Made by a program: the position numbers and the translations under genes
The notes under the pieces: generated by a model
Seen by the model: only the letters and a program-made list of their open reading frames with translations
Databases searched by the model: none
What the model was told of the DNA's origin: nothing
Shown here: in pieces, positions 22,051 through 33,202 of the stretch
Layout: every line of letters begins with the position of its first letter
Numbering within the stretch: the first letter of the stretch is position 1
Source of the DNA: Serendipita indica DSM 11827
Taxonomy: Eukaryota > Basidiomycota > Agaricomycetes > Sebacinales > Serendipitaceae
Length of the DNA stretch: 64,000 nucleotides
Direction: 5' to 3'
NCBI GenBank assembly: GCA_910890315.1
Contig: CAJVGD010000013.1
Span: 62,001 to 126,000 of the forward strand

Positions 22051-22966
22051 CTATCGTCTACATCTCCTGTGCTCAGCACCAACCCTCCTGTCGACAGAGT
22101 ATCCAAATTGCCGGCCGAGGTGGACGGGAGGTAGCTGAAGATGTGACAAAAACCCGTCAATATCGAGGATGTAAAAGACTAGCTCATGGCTCCTGAATCG
22201 GATATGGCGAAGTCCTTGGCCCGCATCTACGCAGTGAAGACACTAGGCAAAGTCAGACTCGTGTTGAGCTGTCAATAGGCAGAGATAAAGTCCCTTACGA
22301 AGTCATAGCTCATACAATCTAGGCAGACAAGGGCGCCGAGCTGGAGCAACCGTTTGCAAAGAGTGCATTTCCATCTCTCGTATTCAGGTCGGTTAGGTAC
22401 CGAGATGAGTTCTGTCTCCTTTAATGGATGTATTGGTTGTAGCTCGCTGTGAAGGAAGCGGTGAAAGGTGTTGTTCTTTCGGCGATGTTCCGATATAAAG
22501 TCCGTGTCAATGGAACACTTTAAACACTAGACGAGGAAATTAGACCGTGTTCCTCGGTTTAGACCCGCATACAATGTCGATTGAATAGCATTTAGAACAA
22601 TGGAGATGGTTCCGCCTTATCACGGCGCGGCAGGATTGACACGTCCGCGTCATGCGATGGAGGACAAAGGTGTGGTTTTGGCCATGCAAGTGAGTATGAG
22701 CTTCCCTAGTGTAGGGCGCCAAGCAATTGAAGCACTTGGTGGACTGAGTGTCTATTCGGGTAGTCGGCTTGAATGCTCACCATGTTCTTGGAGCATTCGG
22801 AGCAGCTGTACCACTCCGTAATCCCCGTTTTCTCGCAGTAGTCACAAACGCGCGCTTCTCTAAAGGAGATGAGCAATGGTCGAGGCATATTCATGGGGTT
22901 CACCGATGAAAGATCTGCGAGGTATTAGCCTGGAGATAGGAAGGAACGAAAACTCACAATAGACAT
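22051..22966 (-). CDS. ZZ-type zinc-finger repeat protein (ZZ-B)
   Basis: Six exons join to 226 aa (916 bp span less 235 bp of introns). Exon 1 is ATGTCTATT, exon 2 an 11-nt microexon ATCTTTCATCG, giving the N-terminus MSIIFHREARVCDYC. Three ZZ-like modules follow (CDYC, CSEC, CFNC; CQSC, CSKC, DI, CLKC; CTLC, CLDC, CLHC), each with the AHTH...HTF-type histidines. Unlike its neighbours it lacks the PPxY end and closes GAEHRRCRR. The middle module starts APYTREAHTHLHG, nearly the same as in ZZ-A, which marks these two as the closest pair. Confidence 0.8.
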
Positions 22967-23210
22967 TTCCGTGATAATATATCTCGAGTAGAATGGCTTA
23001 TGTACAGATTCGCGTAAACTACGGAAAGGAGTTCTGGGCGGTGTACGAGAACGCTCAGGTCCATATTGTACGGAGGATGGTTGGAGGGTTGACTGTCGGG
23101 TTTCAATTGGAGAGAATGCCTGCCGCTTGGGCAATTGGATGTTGGTGAGCCGTCTGTATGGAACCTGGAGGGCATTTGGACTTGGTACTCCGAGGGGAGG
23201 TAGTAGGGAA

Positions 23211-24150
23211 TTATCCCGCGTAGGGAGGAGGCTCTTCGTGGTCGTGGATGTCACTCTCGTGGAGAGGGAGTTGAGACGTCGAAGCCCCCAAGTTATCCAT
23301 TGATGTAGCGAAATGAGCCGCACTTGACGTGGATAGTAGTCCATCAACGTTGAGAATGTAGAATACCATGCTATGGTGCGTTCTTCGGGCATGACGCGCA
23401 CCCTCCTTCTTGTCTACGCACTGAGTACACTGTAGAACGTAAGGGTGAGAGAGCTAAGATCTGTATAAAACCGGCTTACCAAGTCAAAATCCTGACAGTC
23501 AAGACATACCAGAGCCCCGAGCTGAAGAAGCCCCTTTGCAGATTCTGCACTTCCAGTCATCGTACGTCGGTCGATTACGAACAGAGATGATCTCTAATTC
23601 GTTCAGTGGATGGACGGGCTGTAGCTTTACATGGATGAACCGGTGTGATGCGCCAAATCGCGTACGGTGACCGGTCGCGTAGCTGGTATCAATGGAGCAT
23701 TTCATGCACTAATGCGAGTCAGTCAAATTTCATAGACATTACTAATGACCTACGACGTCCGTGGAGCATTCTGTACATTTTAAAAAGTTGCGTGTGATGG
23801 GGACTCGACAGCTACGACACGTCCGTCGAACTCTATTGAGAGCAAAAGCATGTCCTGGCCCATTCAAGTGGGTATGAGCCTCGCGGGTATAGGGCTCGAG
23901 ACATTGATAGCACTTGGCGTCGTCAGGAGGGGTAGTTACTGTAGGAAGAAAGATCTCACGACGTCTCTTGGGCATTCAAGACAGCTGTACCACTCTGTAA
24001 TCCCCCTCTTGAGGCAGTAATCGCAGATGCGGGATTCCCTGAACGCCTGTTAGCCAGCAAAGTAGCTTTTAGAGGTCTTACGAATGATATATCTATGTCG
24101 TTGATAAGCCAGTTACTAGCATAAGAAGGATGAGGACTCACTATGGACAT
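23211..24150 (-). CDS. ZZ-type zinc-finger repeat protein (ZZ-A), probably frame-disrupted
   Basis: Same six-exon plan as ZZ-B: ATGTCCATA, an 11-nt microexon ATATATCATTC, then module exons. Modules read CDYC...CLEC...CYQC, CRSC...CTEC...CMKC, CRIC...CLDC...CTQC. The C-terminus ends DHEEPPPYAG, with PPxY. The spliced length is one base over a multiple of three. Compared with ZZ-B the sequence after KCRIC carries one extra G near 23540, so the final module and the PPxY end lie in another frame. It is a recent break or an assembly error. The gene is divergent from the protease at 24650. Confidence 0.7.
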
Positions 24151-24649
24151 GTTTGTAGTCTCAGAGGTGCCAATACGCTGGTCTTTATAGAAGATCGCAT
24201 AAACTACGGATGGACTGGGCGGTGTTCCTGAGAGATGTAGAGATGCCTAGGAATTGTGGAATGAACCCTTTTCTCAAAGACTGTCCTGAGCGCTTCCCCG
24301 GGTTATGAGTGATCTACAATCGCTGACCTTGTGATCTTCGGGTTTGCCAGACTGCATTTGATTATTAAAGGGTATTGTGTGCGCCTTTGCATCCCCATCG
24401 GCATGTGCTCGAGATGCGAACGGCCGGCGAATTTCCATTGGGGCTCGACTTGAAGTTGGACCCTCCCGCGTTTCTGGAAATTGTCAAGAATATTCCTAGA
24501 CGCTCCGCAGTCATCATATAGTCCCTTACTCTTCCTTCTCGACTGCAGGATTCTGGCTCAACACACATTTTCACGACCTTCAACGCGAGTTTGCTAACGT
24601 TTTTCCCTGCATATACTCGTCTTTCAAGCTTTCTGCCACCTAGGAAACG
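24151..24649. other. Divergent promoter region between ZZ-A and the aspartic protease
   Basis: About 500 bp between two start codons pointing away from each other. It holds no supported frame or repeat and presumably serves both genes. Confidence 0.5.
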
Positions 24650-26730
24650 ATGCAAAACGTGTCCTTGTTGCTCGCTATCTGCGCTGTCCTTGCGTCAGCG
24701 ACACCTTCGCCGACCGCGGCTCCGGATGCAGGTCGAGCAGCCTCGCCGCTGCATAAACGAAGCCAGTTGGACGCACGAAATGATCAAATAATTTCGATTC
24801 CACTCGTCCGACGCAGTCGACCCCGCCCATTCCGCAAGGGCAAGCTCAGCTCCAAGGAATTGGCCGACATCGACTATGTCACAGACGTCGCCGCTCTCCA
24901 GGCTTCACGTGATGCTCTCATCGAGAAATATGCAGAGACTCGTGATGCAGACGTCGTAAAGCGTCTACAGGAGAAGCGAGAGGCCGAGGAGAGTGCGCTC
25001 AATGGCAAACGCGACATCAAGACGATTCAGATGGCCAATCATCAGTTTGATACGACGTATTCTGCCGTCGTTTCGTTGGGAACTCCACCAAAGCCGTACG
25101 TGCCACTGTTACCTCGGACGGACTCGTACTCACGGATGCGCCTAGATTCAATTTATTATTGGACACCGGGAGTTCGTGAGTGTTTCTTCTCTTGCCACGC
25201 CAACGGAATCGTTGATCACACATCTTGCTTCTCCCATTTCCACGCCAACGGATTCGCTCACCGCCCGTCCCGTTCGGAACGTCACCCATACAGAGATACC
25301 TGGGTTGCATCGACGAACTGCTCGTGTACAGGACCAGGCTGCCAGGCATGCGTTTTCGGCAACACTTATAACACTTCTTTGAGCTCCACCTGGATCCAGC
25401 GTGGCAAGACTTTGTTTATTCAATACGGCAGTGGCTCTGTATCCGGTCGAACTGGAAGTGATGTCGTCGAGCTGGGTGGTTATACAATCAATGACCAGGT
25501 CATTGGTATTGTTGATCAAGCGCAGCGCGCTATGCCTGGAAGCGTCGAGGGTCTCATGGGCTTCGCCTTTGGCACAATTAGCAAGGCGGGGGGAACACCG
25601 TGGTGGCTACGAGTCATCGCTGGGGATGCCAACGACACTGGTGGGACACCAGATGGTCGGGTCATGTCCTTCTGGTTCTCCAGGTACGCCCGTTCTTGTC
25701 ACTGGTAATCGATACTGAGCACTAGTAGATATATCGATAGTGCGGATTCTGCAGAAATTCATCCTGGTGGACAGTTCACCATTGGCGGTACCAACTCGTC
25801 TTTGTACACCGGAGACATCAACTACATCGACGTGATCCAGCCAGCGAAGTGGTGGCTCATTCCAATCCAAAGCGCTGGTATTGAAAATGGCCCTAGCGTC
25901 TCGGTGACAGAAGGGTACGCGTCAATTTCCTGTGATTTATTTCGTCTAATGCCTTTTTAGACGCCAAAATGCTATCATAGACACGGGGACCACACTCGTT
26001 GGTGGTGAAGACATCGTGTTGGACGCAATTTATGCTAACATTACCGGTGCGATCAAGGGTGGAGAGCTGACTATTCGCCTCACTGGATTCTGGACTCTTC
26101 GTGCGTATCCTCGTCTCGAGTGCTCGCGCCCATAGCTGACTTTTCTTAGCGTGTGACACCACCGCCGTCGTCACTTTGACCTTTGGAGGGGTCACATACA
26201 CTTACTCGGCGGTCGACCTCCTATACCAGCGAATCGACGATATCAAGCCCAACTACTGCCTCTCGAGTCTCTTCGTCTTTTCATCTGCAGACCCGCACTC
26301 GTTGTATTACACACCCAACGGCTCGCCTTACTGGATTGTAGGCGATGCCTTTCTCAAGAATGTATATTCGGTTTATTCCCTCGGTTCTGGAGGCTCTGGA
26401 GACGCTGGAGTTCAAGGAATGGGAAACAATGGTGCGACCGCGCAAGTCGGCTTTGCCAAATTGTCCAACGTCAGTGGAGAAATTGGCAGTACCGGGAATA
26501 CAACGACTACCACGTTGACGGGGACGACAACTACTCGAGGACCACGTCCGGCGTCCACAGATCTGCCGGTGGGTGTCATCCCAGACGTCGACACCACTAT
26601 TGTCGTCGTTGTTACGGCCACTCCCGACGCGACACAGCCCGCGCCGTCGTCTGCGTTTGCTACTGCAGGCATCGCAACTTCGTTTGCGCTAGTCTCGACA
26701 CTTGGCGCAATGGTCCTCCTCTTCCTATAG
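24650..26730 (+). CDS. Secreted aspartic protease with GPI-anchor-like tail (family A1)
   Basis: Six exons, 24650-25095, 25146-25175, 25294-25683, 25729-25914, 25961-26100 and 26150-26730, join to 590 aa. Pepsin-type endoprotease. A signal peptide (MQNVSLLLAICAVLASA) and a charged propeptide of about 110 residues precede the mature enzyme. The first active-site Asp is in LLLDTGSSDTW, the flap in QYGSGSVSG, the second Asp in IIDTGTTL. WIVGDAFLKNVY marks the end of the catalytic core. A Ser/Thr-rich spacer follows, then a hydrophobic C-terminus (FALVSTLGAMVLLFL), as in yapsin-like GPI-anchored proteases of the cell surface. The second intron is unusually long (118 nt) and contains a repeated CCACGCCAACGGA block. 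Confidence 0.92.
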
Positions 26731-27530
26731 TGGCCTTTTCCCGCAACGATTTCCGACCTGCGACCGTGCCATGGACCGAAATTCACCTCTAGCACATCTA
26801 GTTTCTTCTCGATCCCGCCTACAGAAACGTAGACGGCGCATTCTGTCGCTCGTTTATACCCCGACTCGCTCCAGTCAGTCTGGACTTTTGTTTACGACCT
26901 TTAATGACTGCCGTGGTGCGTCTCCGATGTGGAGCTGATTTACATCATTCGTATCTATCACCGCATGGTTTGACGTTTCCGGCAACCTCCTAGCTATTGT
27001 TCTCTTTTCTAGCGAGAGCCTTTACCCCGTCTTCTTCCCCCCTCGCATCTTTCTTCTCTCTAGCCATTGCGTTGCTGGCTATCGCTGATTGTATCGCTCC
27101 GTGGCGGAATTTCTACTTTCCGCCGCCCTACTCTTCCTTGTAGTTGATCGTGAAACAAGACACCAACTCGACGAACGCCCGTGTTCACTGTCTGCCGTGA
27201 GAATAGGATACAGGCAACACCCGTGTAGGCTTTAATTGGGTCATGATCGAATATACATTCAATGCTCTCGGCGACGTAGTTTGGCGTGAAACGAGATACC
27301 AATCTGACGAATCGGTAAGTTTCTTGCAAAAATTGCACGAGCAGACGTATATCCGAGTTGGAACCGTGCGAGGAGGCCCGCATCTACATAATAGTTGCCA
27401 TGAACTCAATCAGGGGTTTGTATTTTCCTTTGTAGCTCCTCTTCGTCCGCGGGCTCATATGTCTTTGCTATTTTGCTTGTCGCTGAAGTTGCTTGAAGGT
27501 GAGCCTGTGTTCAATGAGTCGAGAGGGGAT
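26731..27530. other. Intergenic, no gene seen
   Basis: About 800 bp after the protease stop. Frames on both strands are short and look like chance. It may hold the protease 3' untranslated region and the lost 3' part of the neighbouring kinase-like gene. Confidence 0.45.
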
Positions 27531-28381
27531 GAAGTGGCACATCATACATACTCTTTCTGCGTGAAATAAACCCCATTCCTCGAACTGAAACCCCCATAGT
27601 CGAACGGAAATGGCCCACGACTGGCTTTATCCCAGTTGTAGTCGTGATAATAATTTCTGATCCAGGCTTGCAGCGACCCTGTCATCTGTTCACAAAGATT
27701 GTAGAATATAGCTCGAAGCTCTACTCCTGATCGATTGCATTCGAGAAGTTGGGAATTGTGAGCCTGTCCTCCAGAGATGTGTCAAATAGCAGACTTCCGC
27801 AGAGAGAAGCCGTCAACGAATGAAGTTGCGCAAGTGTCTCTGCTAGGTCACTGGCGAAACGTCGACGCGTCTGAACACCAGGCGTCAAAACAATCGTAGA
27901 GGCGCTTTCCTGGCATATAGTCCATGACGACCCATTCGGCACGTATGGGATTATGAGGACTGCTGCAATATAGAAATACCTGGGGCGTAGGGATAGATGT
28001 GCGTGCTGAAAGGGAGAATGATTAGACCTTCGTTAACACACGAGTCTGTCATACCACGGACAAAGTCCATCGCAGCGACTTTGGTTTCCGTTTTGATCGT
28101 CGGTCTGGTGGGGAATAAAATACGCCCTACAACTTTGAGGTCATTTTGCAAGACAAAAAGAAAACTTCTGGCGTAAGCGCCAATTGGGAAAGGTTCCCGT
28201 TTGTCGCAAGGGGACTCGAAATAGGTGCTAATAATGGCCTGTAGCTCCTGTAGATCGGGATTCGCCTCTGTCTACATGCAAGTTTCTTCTTTCATACAGT
28301 CATGGCTATTGTGACTCTGTATCACTCGCTAAGAATACAGTGATGTCGCCTCCTCTGTAAACTTACCGTCATGGCAAGTTC

Positions 28382-28583
28382 TGTTGATACTAGGACGCGT
28401 GAGGTGAGAGGCAAGACCAGTATATAGTGTGGCAAACCTAGGACGCGTGAGGTGAGAGGCAAGACCAGTAAGGTCCGGCCGCATCGTCCCGCGTCCCTAA
28501 ATACATTGAGTTATGACGTGAGCTATTACTATCGGCTAAGCCTATTTAGTGAGCGCTAAGAGTCAAAGGGTAAACCTTCAACA
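28382..28583 (-). repeat. LTR (3' in element orientation)
   Basis: 202-bp long terminal repeat, same sequence as 33001-33202. It contains an internal direct repeat of about 31 bp (TAGGACGCGTGAGGTGAGAG... at about 28391 and 28439), so each LTR carries two copies. A purine-rich tract GGGTCAGGGGGTCA on the minus strand adjoins it and is the candidate polypurine tract. Confidence 0.95.
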
Positions 28584-31500
28584 TGACCCCCTGACCCTGT
28601 GACTTAGCGCATGGACTGAGTACGGGCATGTGGGTGAGGGATCAGACCGAGCATTTTGACAAACTGTTCAAACTTGATGCGGCCTAGTGGTTTGGTGAAG
28701 ATGTCGGCAACATTGACGGCTCCAGGGACATGAGCGACGCGGATTTCATTATTGGCAACTCTCTCGCGAATCCAGTTGAAGCTACGGTGAACATGCTTCA
28801 TAGTGGACTGGTGTTCTGGGTTCTTGGCAACTTGGATGGCAGAGGCGTTGTCAACAAATAAGGTGGATGGGTAGGACGCAATGTCGTAGCCAATTTCATC
28901 GAGGAATGACCGCATCCAGATCATTTCGCACCCGGTAGCGGAGGCTGTTGTATACTCCGACTCTGTTGATGATAGTGATGTGTGGCGCTGGAGTCGGCTA
29001 CTCCACATTACAGCGCCACCACCGATTGACATGACAAAACCGGCTGTTGAGCGGGTATTATCGGCATTTCCACCCAGATCGGCATCACTATGTGTTATGA
29101 ACAGTTCATCGGAGTCGGGTTTAAGGCCGTAGGTGAGCTTGTAGTTTGTTGTTTTGCGGAGATATCGCAGTATCCGTTTGAGAGCTAGCCAATGTGCTTG
29201 TCCAGGGTTCTCGCTGAACCGACAGAGCACCCCCACGGCATATGAGATGTCTGGTCGAGTGGCAGTGGCGAGGTAAATGAGCTTTCCAAGGGCCTCTCGA
29301 TAGGGTAAATTCTGCATTTCCAACTTCTCCTGCTCAGTTTGTGGTGAATCCTTGGTGGAGAGGAGCGGCTTTTCAGCCATAGGCGTGTCGGCGCCATTAC
29401 AGTCCTGCATTTTGTAGGTTTCAAGAATCTGTTCAATGTACGCAGGTTGAGAGAGGGAGATGGTATGGGATTGGCGATCGCGCTCAAGCTTGACACCAAG
29501 TAGGAATGAGGTAGGGCCTTGGTCATGGATCTTGAAGCGTGCTTTGAGCTCATCCTTCGCCATTTGAATGGCTTCGGATGACTTTGATGCAAGCAGTAAG
29601 TCATCGACATGGACTGGTACAATGATCTTCACACTGTCGCGTTCATAGATGAAGACACTGTGATCGCTTTCGAGACGTTTGAATCCAATTTCTGATAGGA
29701 CAGTGTGTAGCTTCACAGACCAGATGCGAGGGCCTTGTTTGATTCCATAGAGGCCCTTGAGAAGTTGAAGCACCCAGCTCGTGCCTTCATAGCCCTCGAA
29801 CTCGACACCTTCTGGCTTTTGCATGTAGACCTCTGCATCAATCTCACCGTTGAGGAAGGCGGTTGATATGTCTACTGACTCTAGCTCCCAGTCTTCAAGC
29901 GCTGCAAGTGCTATGATGGTGCGAAGGGCACCAAAGCGAGCTGTTGGTGCAAAGGTCTCTGTGTAGTCGATTCCCTCTCGTTGTGCATATCCCTTTGCCA
30001 CAATTCGTCCCTTGTATTTGCTAATAGACCCGTCTGCGTCACGTTTGATCTTGAATACCCAACGTGAGCCGATAGCCTTTTTGCCTTGGGGGAGTCGCAC
30101 AAGCTTCCACGTGCCGTTTTCCAGGTGAGCTCTGACCTCTTCTATAGCCGCTTGGACATACTTGTCGCCGTCAGGGCGTTTCAGAGCTTCTCCCAGTGTT
30201 GTTGGCTCGCGGCTTGTAGACGTGTTTAAAGCAGCTTCGACACCATCAACAATGGGAATCAGAATATGGTCGGGCGCTTTGAAGTTCGGCTTGGGTCTCC
30301 AGCGTCGAGCTTTAGTTGGCACATAAGAGCTGGGATTCGAGGGTAGGGACGCATCTTCTGTGGCTAATTGGACATTATCTTCATCTGAGCTCTCATTTAA
30401 TTCGAGATCTGAGTCAGATTCAGTCAAAGTGCCTGGCTGACGCGCAACTGTGTGTCGTTGCGCTGGGAGATTTGTAGGAACCTTCTCGAAATTGGTCTTA
30501 TCGGTGAGTGCTCGAAGCTCACGACTCAGACGCTGTGAAGCTGTGGGTTTAGGCCGTGCCAGTGCTGGTACTGGCGGAGGGACAGGCTCAGGCGTAGGCT
30601 CGGGCGGTATGGGTGCAAGTACAGGTCTCCCTGCAACGTGAACAGGAGGGTGAGAGTTTAGAGGTGGAATGGAAGATGGAGAGATATTGATTTCCTTGAG
30701 ATCTGGTAGCTGGATGTAGTCGGAGAGGTTTGGAATTGATTCCTTTGCAGTGTGACGTGCCTGGAAAGACTCTCTCATCGAATGCAGCACTGTCACTGTG
30801 TATAATCTTTCGTGTCTGTGGGTTCCAGAACACCCAGCCAGGGCGGTCAGATGGGTACCCCACGAAGATGCACTTCTCAGTGTGCGAATCAAGAGCATTC
30901 CGCTGTGATTTTGGGACGAAGACATAGGCAAGGCATCCGAATACTCAAAGGTGATCGACACTGGGAGCTTTACCATGCCAGTGTTCATATGGTGTCTTTC
31001 CATTGTGAACTCGGGCACGATTGAACTCGTGGACAGTGGCAAGGGCAGCGAACCCCCAAAAAGATGATGGAAGATTCGCTTCTGTAAGTTTAGCGATTGT
31101 CCCTTCAGCTATCCATCGGTTCGCTCGCTCGACCCGTCCATTCTGCTCTGGTGTGGCAACTACGGTGCGTTCCCTTGTAATCCCAGCAGAGATGCAGTAT
31201 TGGTCGAACTCTTTCCCACTGAACTCGCCACCTTTATCGTCTCGCAAGTGTACCAAGCGCTGGCCTGTCTGGTTCTCAGCGAGCTTATGGAACTCGCGGA
31301 AAGCCCTGAGCGCTCCATCTTTTGAGTGGAGAAGTGCGAGTGTGACAAGATTAGACGCATCATCCACCATAGCCATCCAGTACTTGGCACGGTGTGGAAT
31401 GGACTCAACATTGATTGGGCCTTTTAGATCAATAAAGACGCGATCTAATGGAGTTGTAGCATGGGTTGCTGGTGTAGTATGAGGCGCTCGAGTCTGTTTC

Positions 31501-32985
31501 CCTGCAATACACGGTGCGCATATAGGGTCGGGCTTTGCATTTGAGTCAAGCTTGAGTCCATGAACCAGATTTTGGCGGATTAATGTATCAACTCCCTCGT
31601 GGTGATAGTGGCCCAGGCGACGGTGCCACAGTGAACGGTCTAGTTTCACTGTGCTCGCAGCATTTGCCTTTTCGGATGTGAGAACTCGTCCATCAAGGTA
31701 AGCAACGCAATTAGCATCAATTCGAGCTGTCATGCGTAGCTTATTGTCGATATAGAATTCCATTTGCTTGGAATTGATGCGAATTTCATAACCCTGATTG
31801 CGGGCCATTGAGAGTACTGAGACAAGATTTGATTCGAGATCAGGAGCAAAGAGCACATTAGGAAAAGTGATGAGATTAGGGCTAAAGGAGCCGTCTATCC
31901 ATGGCTGAAACACAATATCCCCTTCTCCTTTCGAGAATATCCTCTCTCCATTAGCTAGTTTAATTGTCCTGACCGAAGGGCAAAGCGTAGTAAAGTATCG
32001 CTTGTCACTCATCATTGTCCGAGTGGCCCCTGTATCGGCATTCAGATCAGACCTAGCTAATAAAGGGAGAGAAGGGTTACTTGCATTCGTTGCATGGGCA
32101 GTAGCAGGTCCAGTAGATGTATCTGCAACACGTGCTGCTTCGTGCTTGAGACGGCGCGATGCGTCGGCCTTGGCAAAGCACTGGGCCTCGGTGTGGTTCT
32201 TCTTCCCGCAGAAAGTGCACAGCGCTCCAGGTGTGCGGTCGGTGGCGCTGGGCTTTGGACGGAAATGTTGCGGCGGACCATTTGTCCGGTTCTGATTAGG
32301 TGTGGCAACTCGCAGGGCGGTGGCCTGGCTTCGTTGCTCATGTCGGCGTTGATTATCCTCAGCTCGGAAGGCTTCCTCGACCACTTCACGGGTGATGTTT
32401 GTTTGGCAGAGAAGCGAGGAGCGAAGATGGCGGTAATTGTCAGGAAGGGCGCGGAGCATGGCCATGATTGCCAACTCGTCGTCGAGGTCAGTAATCTTGT
32501 AGTCTGTTGGCCGAAGTTGCTTCACACGCTGAAGTAGTCCGTTGATGCGAGTCATGAGCTCGGCCAGGTCCTCGGAATCTTCCTTTGTGACTCCGAATAA
32601 TGAGTCCATGGCATTGAAACGAGTACCAGGCGGCTTGTTATTGTGCATGGAAGCGAGTTTCTTCCACATTGCAACAGGATCATCGCTGATATCATCAATG
32701 TGGATTGCATTGGTCTCGTCGATTGACATTGTGATGGCGGCGGCCGCCTGCCTTTGTCGTCTGATCCACTTCGATTGGTCATCCGTTTCTGTAGGTTTGA
32801 GGTCTTCGCCGAGTACAAGTTCATAGAGGTCGTGCAGAAAGAAGTATGCTTTCATCTTTCGAGACCATGCTGGGTAATTGTCCTTTGAGAGGACAGGAAC
32901 GCTGGTCGGTTCCTTTGAGTTGGACATTCTTTGTGAATTATGCGCAGAGGGCGATTGACTGATCTGTATAGTTTCTTATAGCAAC

Positions 32986-33000
32986 AAGTGGCTCATAACC
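32986..33000 (-). other. Primer-binding site matching the anticodon arm of initiator tRNA-Met
   Basis: Directly inside the 5' LTR the minus strand reads GGTTATGAGCCAC. This is complementary to GTGGCTCATAACC, which resembles the anticodon stem-loop of initiator tRNA-Met (CAT anticodon) rather than a tRNA 3' end. Copia of Drosophila and Ty5 of yeast are known to prime from such a half-tRNA. Confidence 0.65.
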
Positions 33001-33202
33001 TGTTGATACTAGGACGCGTGAGGTGAGAGGCAAGACCAGTATATAGTGTGGCAAACCTAGGACGCGTGAGGTGAGAGGCAAGACCAGTAAGGTCCGGCCG
33101 CATCGTCCCGCGTCCCTAAATACATTGAGTTATGACGTGAGCTATTACTATCGGCTAAGCCTATTTAGTGAGCGCTAAGAGTCAAAGGGTAAACCTTCAA
33201 CA
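33001..33202 (-). repeat. LTR (5' in element orientation)
   Basis: Matches the other LTR without visible difference. The target duplication AGTTC follows at 33203-33207 and precedes the other LTR at 28377-28381. Confidence 0.95.

Larger units (their letters stand above)
28382..33202 (-). mobile_element. Ty1/copia LTR retrotransposon, very young
   Basis: The element is 4,821 bp, flanked by 202-bp LTRs (28382-28583 and 33001-33202) that look identical base for base and end TG...CA. A 5-bp target duplication AGTTC lies on each side. Parts in order on the minus strand: gag with a CCHC knuckle (CTFCGKKNHTEAQC, near 32.2 kb), aspartic protease (DTGA, near 32.0 kb), integrase with HH-CC finger and DDE core (about 31.7-31.0 kb), reverse transcriptase with HVDD (near 29.6 kb) and RNase H (about 29.1-28.7 kb). 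Integrase before reverse transcriptase is the copia order. The coding region looks almost whole, with about one interruption. Identical LTRs point to insertion very recently. Confidence 0.95.

Noticed and set aside
22925-23401. 158-aa minus-strand frame as a gene
   Set aside because: It is an out-of-frame reading of the last exon of ZZ-A and its flank; the true frame there closes with PPPYAG and a stop.
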